A DNA stretch of 25,207 nt from a virus. How positions within the stretch are numbered: position 1 is the first letter of the stretch; every line of letters begins with the position of its first letter. The stretch is from positions 1-25,207 of the IMG/VR virus record IMGVR_UViG_3300025886_000147. One strand, written 5' to 3'. The position numbers were made by a program, and so were the translations under genes. The notes under the pieces were generated by a model. That model was not told the DNA's origin, ran no database searches, and was given only the letters and a program-made list of their open reading frames with translations. Below, one piece after another: positions 1 through 7,806 of the stretch.

Positions 1-156
1 GCGGGCAGAGACCCCAGCAATTTCACCTTAAAAGAAATTAGCGAATTTATCGGAGTGCCTCTTGTCACAGTCCATCGGGTTGAAAAGGACGCACTGAAAA
101 AACTTAAAAAAATAATGTTAGAATTGGAGATCAAAAATGGAAATACAGGAATTTAG
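1..156 (+). CDS. Sigma-70 region 4-like HTH protein (3' end only)
   Basis: Frame 1 is open from the first base to TAG at 154-156 and gives the last 51 residues of a protein. It contains FTLKEISEFIGVPLVTVHRV followed by a Lys-rich helix (EKDALKKLKK), the pattern of sigma-70 region 4, which binds the -35 element (family pattern LTLEEIG..LGVSRERVRQIEKKALKKLR). The N-terminus lies outside the window, so it is unclear whether this is a full sigma factor, a stand-alone region 4 or another HTH regulator. It overlaps the portal start by 20 bases, so it is translated with the head genes. A role in switching transcription to the late genes is inference. A small-terminase-like HTH is the main alternative. 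Confidence 0.65.
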   Translation, partial: AGRDPSNFTLKEISEFIGVPLVTVHRVEKDALKKLKKIMLELEIKNGNTGI

Positions 157-2209
157 CGAAAAAGGGCCCGATGTCGATGCCATCAAAAAGGAGTTTGACG
201 ATGCAAAGTCGAATTTATCCTTTTGGATGGATAAAGCCGAGCAAGGTAGGGAATGTCGATTTAACGAATGGGCGGGCAAAGATGAAAGCGGCAAGAAGAA
301 CGGCCCGGAAGCATTTCCTTGGAATGGAGCCAGTGATCTCGAAGCAAATCTGATTAATCCCTTAATCGATGGCGATGTAGCCCTCCTTTCTCAATCGTTA
401 TCACAGGCCAACCTGGTAGCCGCTCCCGTGGAGAGTGGAGACATTGGCTCGGCCAAAATGGTAAGCGAGTTTTTGAAATGGCGGATGAACTCAATGACGG
501 AACTCCCTCGGGAGGCCGCTATCGGGGCAAACTATTTATTACAGAACGGTATCACTTTTTTCGGCACTTACTGGAAGCGGGAAACCACTCGGGTATTTAA
601 GGATATATCACTCGATGAAATCGCCCAAATGAGTCCCGAGCTGGCAATGGCAATTCAAGATCCTGAGATGAAAGAGGGAGTTGAGGAGATGCTGTTCCCG
701 TTATTCCCTAATCTGAAAAAGAGACGGGTTCGTAAGATGATTAATGAACTTCGCAGTAAAGGAGTATCGAAAGTTCCGACTGAGAAAGCGGTAGTAAACA
801 GACCGGCAATTAAGGCGTATGAACTCGGCAGAGAAATAATCATCGACTCAAATGTAATTGATTTGGAGTCTGCTAGGAGCATTCACTGCATCCACTACTA
901 CAGCCCCGAAGCACTCATGCAAAAGGTCAACGAGGGCTGGGATAAAAAGTGGATCGAAGAAGTCCTCGAAAACAGCAAAGGCTTTTATGCGGACGAAAGT
1001 TATTCGACTGATTTAATGTCCTACGATTCCGGCAACTTTTACGGCACTCAGAATTACGAAGGTATGGTCCGAGTAATTACGACATATCGTAAGGAACTCG
1101 ATGAAGACGATGTACCTATCTGCACGATTACCTGTTGGGCGGACGAAGCGGAAGGACATGGTTTTCACAGTCCGATGGAATATGATGAGGGCAGATATCC
1201 ATTCGTTTGTATTACCCGCGAGAACCTCAACCATCGCCTACTCGATTCCCGAGGTTACCCCGAACTTTTAAAGAGCTATCAGATTGCTGTAAAAACAGAA
1301 CTCGACAGCCGGCGCGACCGTGCATCAATGAGTACAATGCCAGCCGCTGAATATGTTGTTGGCCGGAAGCCCGAACGGATCGGACCAGGTGCGCAGATTC
1401 CAGTTCGCCGCCGTGGAGAATTTGGATTCGTAGAAATCCCAAGGTATTCACCGGCAAGCATGGAAGTGGAGATGCAGTTGCGACAACTCGCAAACAAGAT
1501 AACCGGTCGAGCAACATCCGCCGAAGACGCAGTTGAAGCAAACAGCATCCGCCAGCACCTCGTCAACCAATGGCTCAATGGATTTAAACAAATTTTAAAT
1601 CGTGTATGGTGCCTAGACAGGACTTATGGCGGTCCACAGATATGGTTCAGAGTCACCAATAACGAACAGGGAGCGATGCTCATGCTTGATGAAACTGCCG
1701 AGGTTTACGATTTTAATATCACTTGGAACAGCATGAACCAGGATGAGGAGAAGGTTCTTCAGAAGTTGGATACAGTTGGGAAAATTATGTCTCAGTATGA
1801 CCGCCAGGGTACTTTTAAGACGGATGCTTACCTCCGAAAGTACCTCGAAGCAGTCGATCCAAACCTTGCTGGTCAATTAATCGCCCCAGTTGAAGAGGCA
1901 ACGGATAAAGAGATCCAAGAAACTTCCGCAGACATTGCCAAAATTTCATCTGGGCAAGTTGTCAATGTACCTCAACAGGGGGTTAATTCACAGCTTCGTC
2001 TACAGAAACTCCGAGAGTTCCTTGAAGGTACTCCCGAAATACCCGCACAGGATGTGCAACAGCGTATGCAAGAAGACGAGAACTTCGCCAAGAGACTTCA
2101 GACATATGCGGGTCAATTGGAGATGATGCAAACTCAGCAAAAAAACGCACTAATTGGCCAGCTAGGTACTGCTCCCGGTAATGTACCAGGTACATCAGTG
2201 GCCGCTTAA
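137..2209 (+). CDS. Portal protein
   Basis: This 690-residue protein would form the dodecameric ring at one capsid vertex through which DNA is packaged and released. Length and composition fit the large portals of short-tailed phages. An early PWNGASD motif (about residue 62) matches the PW.GAS motif common near the N-terminus of phage portals. It is followed by an acidic, Trp-containing stem and clip region and a Gln-rich C-terminus (PQQGVNSQLRLQKL, then QTQQKN). The start at 137 has a GGAG about 6 bases upstream and lies inside the end of the upstream HTH gene. The order portal, small basic protein, scaffold, capsid supports the call. No terminase is visible; it is presumably upstream of the window. 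Confidence 0.88.
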   Translation: MEIQEFSEKGPDVDAIKKEFDDAKSNLSFWMDKAEQGRECRFNEWAGKDESGKKNGPEAFPWNGASDLEANLINPLIDGDVALLSQSLSQANLVAAPVESGDIGSAKMVSEFLKWRMNSMTELPREAAIGANYLLQNGITFFGTYWKRETTRVFKDISLDEIAQMSPELAMAIQDPEMKEGVEEMLFPLFPNLKKRRVRKMINELRSKGVSKVPTEKAVVNRPAIKAYELGREIIIDSNVIDLESARSIHCIHYYSPEALMQKVNEGWDKKWIEEVLENSKGFYADESYSTDLMSYDSGNFYGTQNYEGMVRVITTYRKELDEDDVPICTITCWADEAEGHGFHSPMEYDEGRYPFVCITRENLNHRLLDSRGYPELLKSYQIAVKTELDSRRDRASMSTMPAAEYVVGRKPERIGPGAQIPVRRRGEFGFVEIPRYSPASMEVEMQLRQLANKITGRATSAEDAVEANSIRQHLVNQWLNGFKQILNRVWCLDRTYGGPQIWFRVTNNEQGAMLMLDETAEVYDFNITWNSMNQDEEKVLQKLDTVGKIMSQYDRQGTFKTDAYLRKYLEAVDPNLAGQLIAPVEEATDKEIQETSADIAKISSGQVVNVPQQGVNSQLRLQKLREFLEGTPEIPAQDVQQRMQEDENFAKRLQTYAGQLEMMQTQQKNALIGQLGTAPGNVPGTSVAA

Positions 2210-2224
2210 CTTAAAGGAAATATT

Positions 2225-2365
2225 ATGAGTTTATATAAAAATATTGCCAAGAAGAAGGCACGAATTGCCGCCGGATCAAAGGAACGAATGAGAAAGCCCG
2301 GAGCAAAAGGCGCACCATCTGCAAGTGCGTTTAAGAAGGCGGCAAAAACTGCAAAAAAACGATGA
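2225..2365 (+). CDS. Small highly basic protein
   Basis: A 46-residue ORF starts at ATG 2225 behind a good SD (AAAGGAA). It begins MSLYKNIAKKKARIAAG and ends KKAAKTAKKR; about a third of residues are Lys or Arg and there is no Cys or Trp. Its stop overlaps the next start (ATGA). Small basic proteins of this kind often follow the portal gene in marine short-tailed phages, but I know of no established function. Binding DNA or the acidic scaffold is a guess from charge alone. Confidence 0.75.
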   Translation: MSLYKNIAKKKARIAAGSKERMRKPGAKGAPSASAFKKAAKTAKKR

Positions 2366-2592
2366 CATTAGGAGATGCAATAAACGGCCTCGGCGAACAG
2401 ACCGAGTGGCTCGTAATAAAAGATTTCATTAAAGAACAACGGGATATGTGCTTAGTCGATTTTCAGGACTACACCCATGTTGATAATCCTCAAAAACTCG
2501 CCCGCCTATCGGGTGAGATTGCTGGTTTAACACGAATTATAGAAAGTTTAGAAAATGCCGAAACAATCTCTGACACCCCATCAGCAGTTTAA
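2362..2592 (+). CDS. Small protein of unknown function
   Basis: This 76-residue protein is translationally coupled to the upstream basic protein through an ATGA overlap. It looks helical: LVIKDFIKEQRDMCLVDF, then KLARLSGEIAGLTRIIESLE. I see no catalytic motif or membrane segment. The pattern of a helix pair with a central acidic and aromatic patch resembles small proteins found beside portal genes in marine phages, and I do not recognise a named family. Its 3' end overlaps the next gene by 38 bases in another frame, which supports both being real, tightly packed genes. Confidence 0.6.
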   Translation: MTLGDAINGLGEQTEWLVIKDFIKEQRDMCLVDFQDYTHVDNPQKLARLSGEIAGLTRIIESLENAETISDTPSAV

Positions 2593-2755
2593 AAACGAAC
2601 ATCGGGCTTTGCTTAACCGCTGGCTTGAAGAGAGCGACATTGAGGACCATGACATGGCACAAATCGTCCTGACCGATGTTGAAGAATGGATGGACGAGGA
2701 AGTTGTTGATTTTGAGTGCGACATGAGCCTCGATGACGAAGAACACGAAGCGTAA
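2555..2755 (+). CDS. Small acidic protein of unknown function
   Basis: A 66-residue acidic protein whose C-terminal half is dominated by Asp and Glu (TDVEEWMDEEVVDFE, DMSLDDEEHEA). It starts inside the preceding gene with no obvious SD and ends inside the following one, fitting the overlapping style of this operon. It could be a small helical accessory protein; no family is recognised. Being strongly acidic and next to a strongly basic protein is compatible with an interaction, but that is speculation. Confidence 0.5.
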   Translation: MPKQSLTPHQQFKNEHRALLNRWLEESDIEDHDMAQIVLTDVEEWMDEEVVDFECDMSLDDEEHEA

Positions 2756-3164
2756 AGGCTACATTTACGAGCAGACTTTCTTCACTGAAGCGTTAAAGAA
2801 TGGGTTGGAAGTTTTCATCCCACTAGGTGACCATTTACCAGTTGACTGTATCCTCGTAAATTCGGCGGGCAAAAATTTTAATGTCCAAATTAAGGGGTCT
2901 GAAAAGTCAAGCAAAGGGGAACGAAAAAACGGGTGCAAACGGTATCGATTTTCCACGACTACTGGGCGGGTAGTAAAGCAACCACTAGACTGCACAAAAG
3001 TCGATATAGTGGCAATATTTTGTGCCGACATAAACACCTGGTATCTAATCCCATGTATGGCTCTAGATGGAGCATTAACAGTTGCGGTTTACCCGGACAA
3101 CCCCGAGTCCAAAGCAAAACACGAAAAATATCGGGAAGCGTGGGACTTATTTAAAACTCCCTGA
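2733..3164 (+). CDS. PD-(D/E)XK nuclease-like protein
   Basis: This 143-residue protein resembles the compact PD-(D/E)XK endonuclease family (the type called PD(D/E)XK endonuclease, PF11645). The expected elements occur in order: an N-terminal helix with Glu13 (KGYIYEQTFFTEAL), an LGDHLPVDCIL strand with Asp38, and then VQIKG with Gln52 and Lys54, a QxK variant of the (D/E)xK motif. A basic stretch with an aromatic strand follows (KRYRF), then DIVAIFCADINTWYLIP, typical of the fold's last strands. It overlaps the upstream gene by 23 bases and sits between portal and scaffold genes, an unusual place for a nuclease. It could trim or resolve packaged DNA, attack host or competitor DNA, or be a degenerate accessory gene. 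The cut specificity is unknown. Confidence 0.65.
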   Translation: MTKNTKRKGYIYEQTFFTEALKNGLEVFIPLGDHLPVDCILVNSAGKNFNVQIKGSEKSSKGERKNGCKRYRFSTTTGRVVKQPLDCTKVDIVAIFCADINTWYLIPCMALDGALTVAVYPDNPESKAKHEKYREAWDLFKTP

Positions 3165-3256
3165 AAATTTTTATTGGCCCCCTGTCATAATGGGATGTGG
3201 CGAACCATATCGGTCCGCAGAAAAACACAAAGAGTGCGAACTTTAAACGCAGAATT

Positions 3257-4279
3257 ATGGCAGATACAGTTACAACCGAGGCCCCGGGTACAACAGGAGC
3301 AGAAACACAAACGCAGGGAATCACCACTTTGGAGGAATTAACGGCATCGTTCGTTGAGAAAGTCGAAGAGGCCGAAACCCCACAGGAATCTGAAGTGGAA
3401 GCGGGTCCCGAGACCACAACCGCAGACGCAGAGACCGACCAAAAAGATGTTCTTTTACAGTCAACCGAAACCGAGGAATCGGAGGAGGAAACGGAAGGGA
3501 TAGCAGATGAGGAGGAGTCCACTGATGAATCGGGGGACGCTGAGCCACCGCCCAAAGCTGTCGGCAAACTGCTTAAACAGGTTAATAAACTTACCGCCCG
3601 AGCTAAGTCAGCCGAAGAAACAGCCGAAGCATTACAAGCTCAAATCGAATCACTAAAGACAAGCCCTCAGAAGCAATCGGAATCCAGCCAGCCAGCCTTA
3701 GAAGATGTCCAAGACTTTCAGTCATTGGAAACTCTTCGCAAGGAAGCAGTAGCCGCTAAGAAGTGGGCATTGCAAAATATTGGCCGTGATTATGTAGAAT
3801 CCGGTGGGGAAGAATACAGCGATGACGATATCCGCAATATTCTAACTCAAGCCGAGGACTACTTATCGGAGAAAATCCCCGAACGGGCACAATATCTCCA
3901 GTCAGCACAGCAATGGCAACAGGATACGATCAATACTCATCCGTGGATTTCAGAAACAGTCGATACCGACCTAGCCGAAGAACGGAGATCCGTTTTAGGT
4001 CAGATCAAAAGTCAATATGCAGACATTCTCAAATCCCTACCTAATGGCGATTTTGTTGCCGCAACACTCGTAAGAGGAGTTGAAGCAATTAAGCAAGATC
4101 AGGCGGCCAAGTCGGCCAAGCCTAAATCCAAAAGGGTAGCCAAAGCACCTCCGACAACGATGGGTGATTCATCCCCACCGGTACAAACCTCGGCCACTCG
4201 AAAGACTGCAAATAAACAGAAGATTTTGGGCAAGAAATCCCTCTCGGAAAACGATCTAGCCGCACTCTTTGCGGAATAA
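3257..4279 (+). CDS. Scaffolding protein
   Basis: This is probably the internal scaffold that directs procapsid assembly and is then removed. The frame is open from a GTG at 3197, but the ATG at 3257 (MADTVTTEAP) looks the better start because the extra 20 residues are basic and unlike the rest; neither start has a clear SD. The 340-residue product has a very acidic, low-complexity first third (many Glu and Thr), then a coiled coil (LLKQVNKLTARAKSAEETAE) and a middle helical domain. It ends with a basic tail (KSAKPKSKRVAKAP) and a short helix (SLSENDLAALFAE). Acidic N-terminus, coiled coil and basic C-terminal coat-binding tail directly before the capsid gene is the classic scaffold plan. Confidence 0.8.
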   Translation: MADTVTTEAPGTTGAETQTQGITTLEELTASFVEKVEEAETPQESEVEAGPETTTADAETDQKDVLLQSTETEESEEETEGIADEEESTDESGDAEPPPKAVGKLLKQVNKLTARAKSAEETAEALQAQIESLKTSPQKQSESSQPALEDVQDFQSLETLRKEAVAAKKWALQNIGRDYVESGGEEYSDDDIRNILTQAEDYLSEKIPERAQYLQSAQQWQQDTINTHPWISETVDTDLAEERRSVLGQIKSQYADILKSLPNGDFVAATLVRGVEAIKQDQAAKSAKPKSKRVAKAPPTTMGDSSPPVQTSATRKTANKQKILGKKSLSENDLAALFAE

Positions 4280-4313
4280 AATTTATAAAATCTTAAAATA
4301 AGGAATTAAAAAA

Positions 4314-5534
4314 ATGGCTTTAGCAACAAGTTACTCAGTAACATCAACACAAGGGGCAAGAGAAAATTTAGAGAATGTTTTAAAAAGCGTTTCTCCAAAA
4401 GAATGCCCTCTTTACGCAACTCTTCCCCAATCAGCCGCTCCCAAAGCGACATTAAACGAATGGCTCGTAGACTCACTTTCCGATCCATCCCTCGCCGGAC
4501 AAATCGATGGCGTTGACTATGGATTGAGCGACATGAACGATCTCGTAGCTTCAAGAGCTAGACTTGGTAATCGAGTGCAAACTTTGCAAGATCGATTCTC
4601 CATTTCAAAACAAGCTGAAATGATCGATGTAGCTCCTGGCGGGTCTTTATATGCCCAGTCAAAAGCGAAATCTCTTTTACAACTTCGCCGCTCTATCGAA
4701 AGTGCAATCGCTGGTGGAAATGACCAGGTAGCTGGCTCTTCGACTGTCGGAAGTACCCTCGCGGGAATCGGTGTATGGAGTGATCCAGCTTTTACAGGCA
4801 ACACATTCGATACAACTTTAAAGCAAAGTTTCCGTGCGGTAAGTGGTTCCAGAATTAACCTTAGTGGTATGACTGAATCCTCATTCCGTGGAATGCTTCA
4901 GGCCGTTTACGAAGCAAGTGGAAGTAAGGGAAGTTTCAAACTTTTCGCATCGACTGGAGTTATGAATGCGGTCACCGATTTCACGAGGTCCACAACTGCA
5001 AATGGTAACTTCAACTTCGATCAAGATGTATCCGATGGAGCATTGCGCTTGAGTGTTGTCGATTACATTTCAGATTATGGTCAAATTTCAATAATCCCGG
5101 ATTTATTTTTAGGCCGCCAAAGCTCCAAAGCAATCACCGGTGCAACGAATGCGAATCCAATCGTAATCACATCTACCGCTCACGGGCTTACCAGTGGTGA
5201 TTCTGTAGTGATCAGCGGAGTTCTTGGGAACACAGCGGCTAACGGAACAAAGACTGTTACTGTTGTGAATGCGAACTCCTTCTCTATTGCTACAGCCGGA
5301 AACGGTGCGTACACAAGCGGAGGTGTTTTCGTAGATGCTCCTAACACAGACGAAGGAACAGTGAACACAGATCGTGCTTACTTAATTCCATCCGATGATA
5401 CTCTCAGTCTTAAATTCTTGGAAGGAATCACTGTTCAGGATTTACCTGACAGCGGTGCTGGGAAAAGATCTATCACTGAGGCGATGTTGACTTTGCGTTG
5501 CGCAAATCCACGAGCACTTGGTTCAATAGTTTAA
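4314..5534 (+). CDS. Major capsid protein with inserted FCCH-type domain
   Basis: A 406-residue coat protein of the HK97 fold, closest by eye to the SU10-like major capsid family. It begins with the hallmark N-terminus (TYS/TSYS.TS..G.RE.L..V) and SPKECPLYATL, then KATLNEWLVDSL. It has a good SD (AAGGAA) and sits between the scaffold and a strong terminator, as expected for the most abundant virion protein. Residues 273-340 form an insertion, NANPIVITSTAHGLTSGDSV through VNANSFSIATAG to GAYTSGG. This matches the small beta domain known as FCCH (named from ubiquitin-activating E1) that recurs in phage virion proteins. The coat fold resumes afterwards (DTLSLKFLEGITVQDLPDSG). The insertion probably projects from the shell surface. 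Confidence 0.9.
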   Translation: MALATSYSVTSTQGARENLENVLKSVSPKECPLYATLPQSAAPKATLNEWLVDSLSDPSLAGQIDGVDYGLSDMNDLVASRARLGNRVQTLQDRFSISKQAEMIDVAPGGSLYAQSKAKSLLQLRRSIESAIAGGNDQVAGSSTVGSTLAGIGVWSDPAFTGNTFDTTLKQSFRAVSGSRINLSGMTESSFRGMLQAVYEASGSKGSFKLFASTGVMNAVTDFTRSTTANGNFNFDQDVSDGALRLSVVDYISDYGQISIIPDLFLGRQSSKAITGATNANPIVITSTAHGLTSGDSVVISGVLGNTAANGTKTVTVVNANSFSIATAGNGAYTSGGVFVDAPNTDEGTVNTDRAYLIPSDDTLSLKFLEGITVQDLPDSGAGKRSITEAMLTLRCANPRALGSIV

Positions 5535-5556
5535 GTTGGTTTAGTAGTGTTATTTT

Positions 5557-5597
5557 GGGAGGCCGGTTGGGTAGTGGCCGGCCTCCCTTTTTTCTTT
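5557..5597 (+). terminator. Strong intrinsic terminator after the capsid gene
   Basis: A perfect 10-bp stem, GGGAGGCCGG (5557-5566) pairing with CCGGCCTCCC (5578-5587), has an 11-base loop and is followed by TTTTTT and further T-rich sequence. It lies 22 bases after the capsid stop and is the clearest Rho-independent terminator in the window. It would give the capsid mRNA a stable 3' end and reduce read-through into the tail genes, a common way to make more coat than tail protein. Confidence 0.93.
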
Positions 5598-5602
5598 AAA
5601 AT

Positions 5603-5908
5603 ATGAGTCTCAATATAATAGTAAAAGGCGGTAAGAGAAGTGGAATGTCAGGCGATGAAATGGCAAGATACTTATCGAAAAAAGTGGAAGCGGAAGCCAA
5701 GCGAGAAAAAGCTGGTTATAAGCAAAGAGCATTAGCCGCTCGTAAATACGGAAAGTCTGTTGGCGGAGGGAAGAACTTCCGAGCAGTCCGGTCCGTGGAT
5801 GTTACTACTTACTTGAGGCATGAACTCGAACGGCCCGGCTGTATGTCCGATCCCGAGTATTCGAGGGATTTCGCTAAGAAAAATCCTGAAACGGTAATCG
5901 GAAGCTAG
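5603..5908 (+). CDS. Small basic protein of unknown function
   Basis: A 101-residue protein, rich in Lys, Arg and Gly, starting just after the capsid terminator. It has a helical middle (DEMARYLSKKVEAEAKREKA) and a Gly-rich basic turn (YGKSVGGGKNF). I recognise no family and see no membrane segment. Its stop (TAG) is immediately followed by the ATG of the next gene, so the two are co-translated. Position between capsid and adaptor suggests a head-completion or minor virion role, but the sequence itself does not show this. Confidence 0.6.
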   Translation: MSLNIIVKGGKRSGMSGDEMARYLSKKVEAEAKREKAGYKQRALAARKYGKSVGGGKNFRAVRSVDVTTYLRHELERPGCMSDPEYSRDFAKKNPETVIGS

Positions 5909-6541
5909 ATGCGGACAGTAACTTACACCGAACTTAAAAATCGATTCACCTCAGCAATCGGGGTGGATACTTTATTATCGGTTGAGGAAACAGCATTCAA
6001 AAACTCGCTAAACGACCGAGTAAAAGGAGCATGGACCCGCGCACAATGGCCCGAGCTAATGACAGTAGTCGAAAAGACTGTTGCCGCCGTTACCTCGCCA
6101 ATCGTTGCAGATAAGGCGGTTCAAATAGATAACGATGCAAATCTGATGGATGTGTTTTCGGTCTTCGATAAGAATCCATTATCAGATCGCACAGCATTCA
6201 AGTTAGATTACAATTTAATCAATGGGTACTTAGTATTACCCGCCAATTCTTCACAGGATTCAGTCTTTGTGATGGGTAACCAGGTAACTCCTTCGAGTTA
6301 TGGAGAGTCGGGAGATCCTGACCTTCCAAGATTCTTGGAGAGGTACTTATTATTAGCAACCATTGCAGACTGGTACAAATCAGACGGCCAGCTTGAAAAG
6401 GCGATCCAACAGGAACAAATGGCAGAAGAAACCTTGGCACTCGAAATCGACCGAGTCGAACGCCTGGAAGGAATGAATAAAATATCGGTCAACACATACC
6501 CGAGCTACTCGTTCGGAGTTAACATTTTAACAACATCATAA
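5909..6541 (+). CDS. Putative head-tail adaptor (connector) protein
   Basis: A 210-residue protein with a helical N-terminus, a beta-rich middle (about 60-130) and a long C-terminal helical pair at 139-188 (LPRFLERYLLLATIADWYKS, then QLEKAIQQEQMAEETLALEI). That layout matches the adaptor or gateway proteins that dock under the portal in short-tailed phages: a helical bundle with a C-terminal arm and a domain with an aromatic-rich helix. The gene lies after the capsid, where the adaptor is normally found, and no other gene here fits that role. The call rests on architecture and position, not on a family signature. Confidence 0.55.
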   Translation: MRTVTYTELKNRFTSAIGVDTLLSVEETAFKNSLNDRVKGAWTRAQWPELMTVVEKTVAAVTSPIVADKAVQIDNDANLMDVFSVFDKNPLSDRTAFKLDYNLINGYLVLPANSSQDSVFVMGNQVTPSSYGESGDPDLPRFLERYLLLATIADWYKSDGQLEKAIQQEQMAEETLALEIDRVERLEGMNKISVNTYPSYSFGVNILTTS

Positions 6542-6543
6542 TT

Positions 6544-6813
6544 ATGGGAATCTCAGCAATAAATGTAAACAACAGCATGGGAGCCAATGGGTGTGCCTAT
6601 GCCAACGATACCGCAACAAAAACAAACGGCACAGCGGGATGGACAGCGATCCAGTTTACCGAGGACTCGGTGCTTGCCAGTTTAGTCGGCAAAATGGATG
6701 ACTCAGCGGACTTAATATCCGATGCAGTTACCTTCGCCGCCGGGCAAGTTCTGTATGTACCTTGCACATCGGTTTCGCTCACATCGGGAGCTTGCATCTT
6801 ATACAAGGGATAA
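6544..6813 (+). CDS. Small putative virion protein
   Basis: An 89-residue protein rich in Ala, Thr, Ser and Gly with alternating hydrophobic residues (AGWTAIQFTEDSVLASLVGK, AGQVLYVPCTSVSLTSGACI), suggesting one compact beta domain. It starts 2 bases after the adaptor stop. The pattern resembles small phage proteins with a single beta sandwich that decorate virions, but no family can be named. It contains three Cys and no membrane segment. Confidence 0.55.
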   Translation: MGISAINVNNSMGANGCAYANDTATKTNGTAGWTAIQFTEDSVLASLVGKMDDSADLISDAVTFAAGQVLYVPCTSVSLTSGACILYKG

Positions 6814-6816
6814 GCG

Positions 6817-6960
6817 ATGCCGGATCTCGCACTAGGCTTAATGATCGGGGAGGGCGATGCAGATTCGCACATCCCCCCCATCGGAGTCGATGGTGCATTA
6901 CAGGCAGAAAGCGGACCCTATTTAAACACAGAAGACGGAAACATTTTAGCATTTGATTAA
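6817..6960 (+). CDS. Micro-protein of unknown function
   Basis: A 47-residue ORF starts 3 bases after the previous stop and ends at TAA 6958-6960, filling an otherwise empty gap before the fibre gene. It is acidic and Gly-rich (MPDLALGLMIGEGDADSH, then PPIGVDGALQAESGPYL). There is no membrane segment or known motif. The tight fit between neighbours and codon usage like theirs support coding; the function is unknown. Confidence 0.45.
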   Translation: MPDLALGLMIGEGDADSHIPPIGVDGALQAESGPYLNTEDGNILAFD

Positions 6961-6974
6961 AGGAAAATAAAAAC

Positions 6975-7787
6975 ATGGCGAACCGGAAAATTTCATCTTT
7001 AAGCGCTCTCGGGGCAACCCCCGCAGTTGGCGATATCATCCCCATTACCGATGTCTCGGATACCACCGGTTCGGCACAAGGTACTACTAAAAAAGTAACA
7101 GTTGCCAACTTGGTAGCGGCCGCCCCCGTCCAATCAGTTGCCGGACGAACAGGTACAGTAACACTTAGTAATACTGATGTTAGTGGGTTAGGTACTGCTG
7201 CACTGTTAGACTCAGGGACATCAAATGGAAATGTAGTAGTACTTGATGCAACAGGATTACCAGCAGTTGATGGCTCACAGTTAACAGGTATTAGTTCAGC
7301 AGTCGAAGGTACAGCAGTACTCTCAACAGGCGAGGGAGGTGGTACTAAATTCCTTCGTGAAGATGGAGATAATAGTTGTTCGTGGCAACCTATTGTAGTG
7401 GGAGATGCAGAACTAAGAGGCACAGACAATCCACACATCGGAGCATTTCCTAATCAGTCGCTAAAAGTTATAGATAATCCTAGTGGGTCTGTCGCAGTAG
7501 TTAGTGATAGTGATGGTAATTTAGACTTCGTAGTCAAGACAGACGCATCAAAAGCATATTTAAATACTCCATCAGGAAGGTTAGAATTAACAACAGGAGT
7601 GTCGGTATCGGAAGATTCGACTGAACCTGATATTGAGATTACCACCACATCAGGAACTTACTCACTTATCACAGGTGACTCAGATGCTTTAGGAGCTAAC
7701 GGATTACCTCAGAGACAAGGCTTTAACGCTCCCGATATAGGAGCAAACCCAGCACCACTTTTAATATCAGGTGGAACAATTTCTTAA
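6975..7787 (+). CDS. Tail-fibre-like structural protein
   Basis: A 270-residue protein behind a good SD (AAAGGAAAA). The first 45 residues (KISSLSALGATPAVGDIIPI, then TTKKVTVANL) match the N-terminal module of many phage tail-fibre proteins. SVAGRTGTVTLSNTDVSGLG, DGSQLTGI and TKFLREDGD are further short fibre-type motifs of trimeric fibre shafts. The last third is beta-rich and repetitive (PSGRLELTTGVSVSEDSTEP). Base and codon use change sharply near 7140, from the GC-richer style of the neighbours to an AT-rich style (many ACA, AGT, TTA), suggesting the distal part was exchanged. It is probably a receptor-binding or fibre-base component. Confidence 0.65.
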   Translation: MANRKISSLSALGATPAVGDIIPITDVSDTTGSAQGTTKKVTVANLVAAAPVQSVAGRTGTVTLSNTDVSGLGTAALLDSGTSNGNVVVLDATGLPAVDGSQLTGISSAVEGTAVLSTGEGGGTKFLREDGDNSCSWQPIVVGDAELRGTDNPHIGAFPNQSLKVIDNPSGSVAVVSDSDGNLDFVVKTDASKAYLNTPSGRLELTTGVSVSEDSTEPDIEITTTSGTYSLITGDSDALGANGLPQRQGFNAPDIGANPAPLLISGGTIS

Positions 7788-7806
7788 AACTTAACAAACA
7801 AAAATT

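Noticed and set aside
3164-3194. CATAAT (3186-3191) as a promoter -10 before the scaffold
   Set aside because: No acceptable -35 at 16-18 bases, and the gene is well placed for read-through from the portal operon.
3197-3256. Extended GTG start for the scaffold
   Set aside because: The extra 20 residues are basic and unlike the acidic N-terminus; ATG 3257 is simpler, though neither start has a clear SD.
4279-4313. TATAAA-like promoter directly before the capsid gene
   Set aside because: The gap is simply AT-rich; no -35 is at proper spacing. It remains possible but unsupported.
6779-7438. A 219-residue minus-strand ORF opposite the fibre gene
   Set aside because: It is low-complexity Ser/Pro/Val sequence mirroring the Thr/Gly-rich fibre codons, spans three well-packed + strand genes and has no start context or motif.
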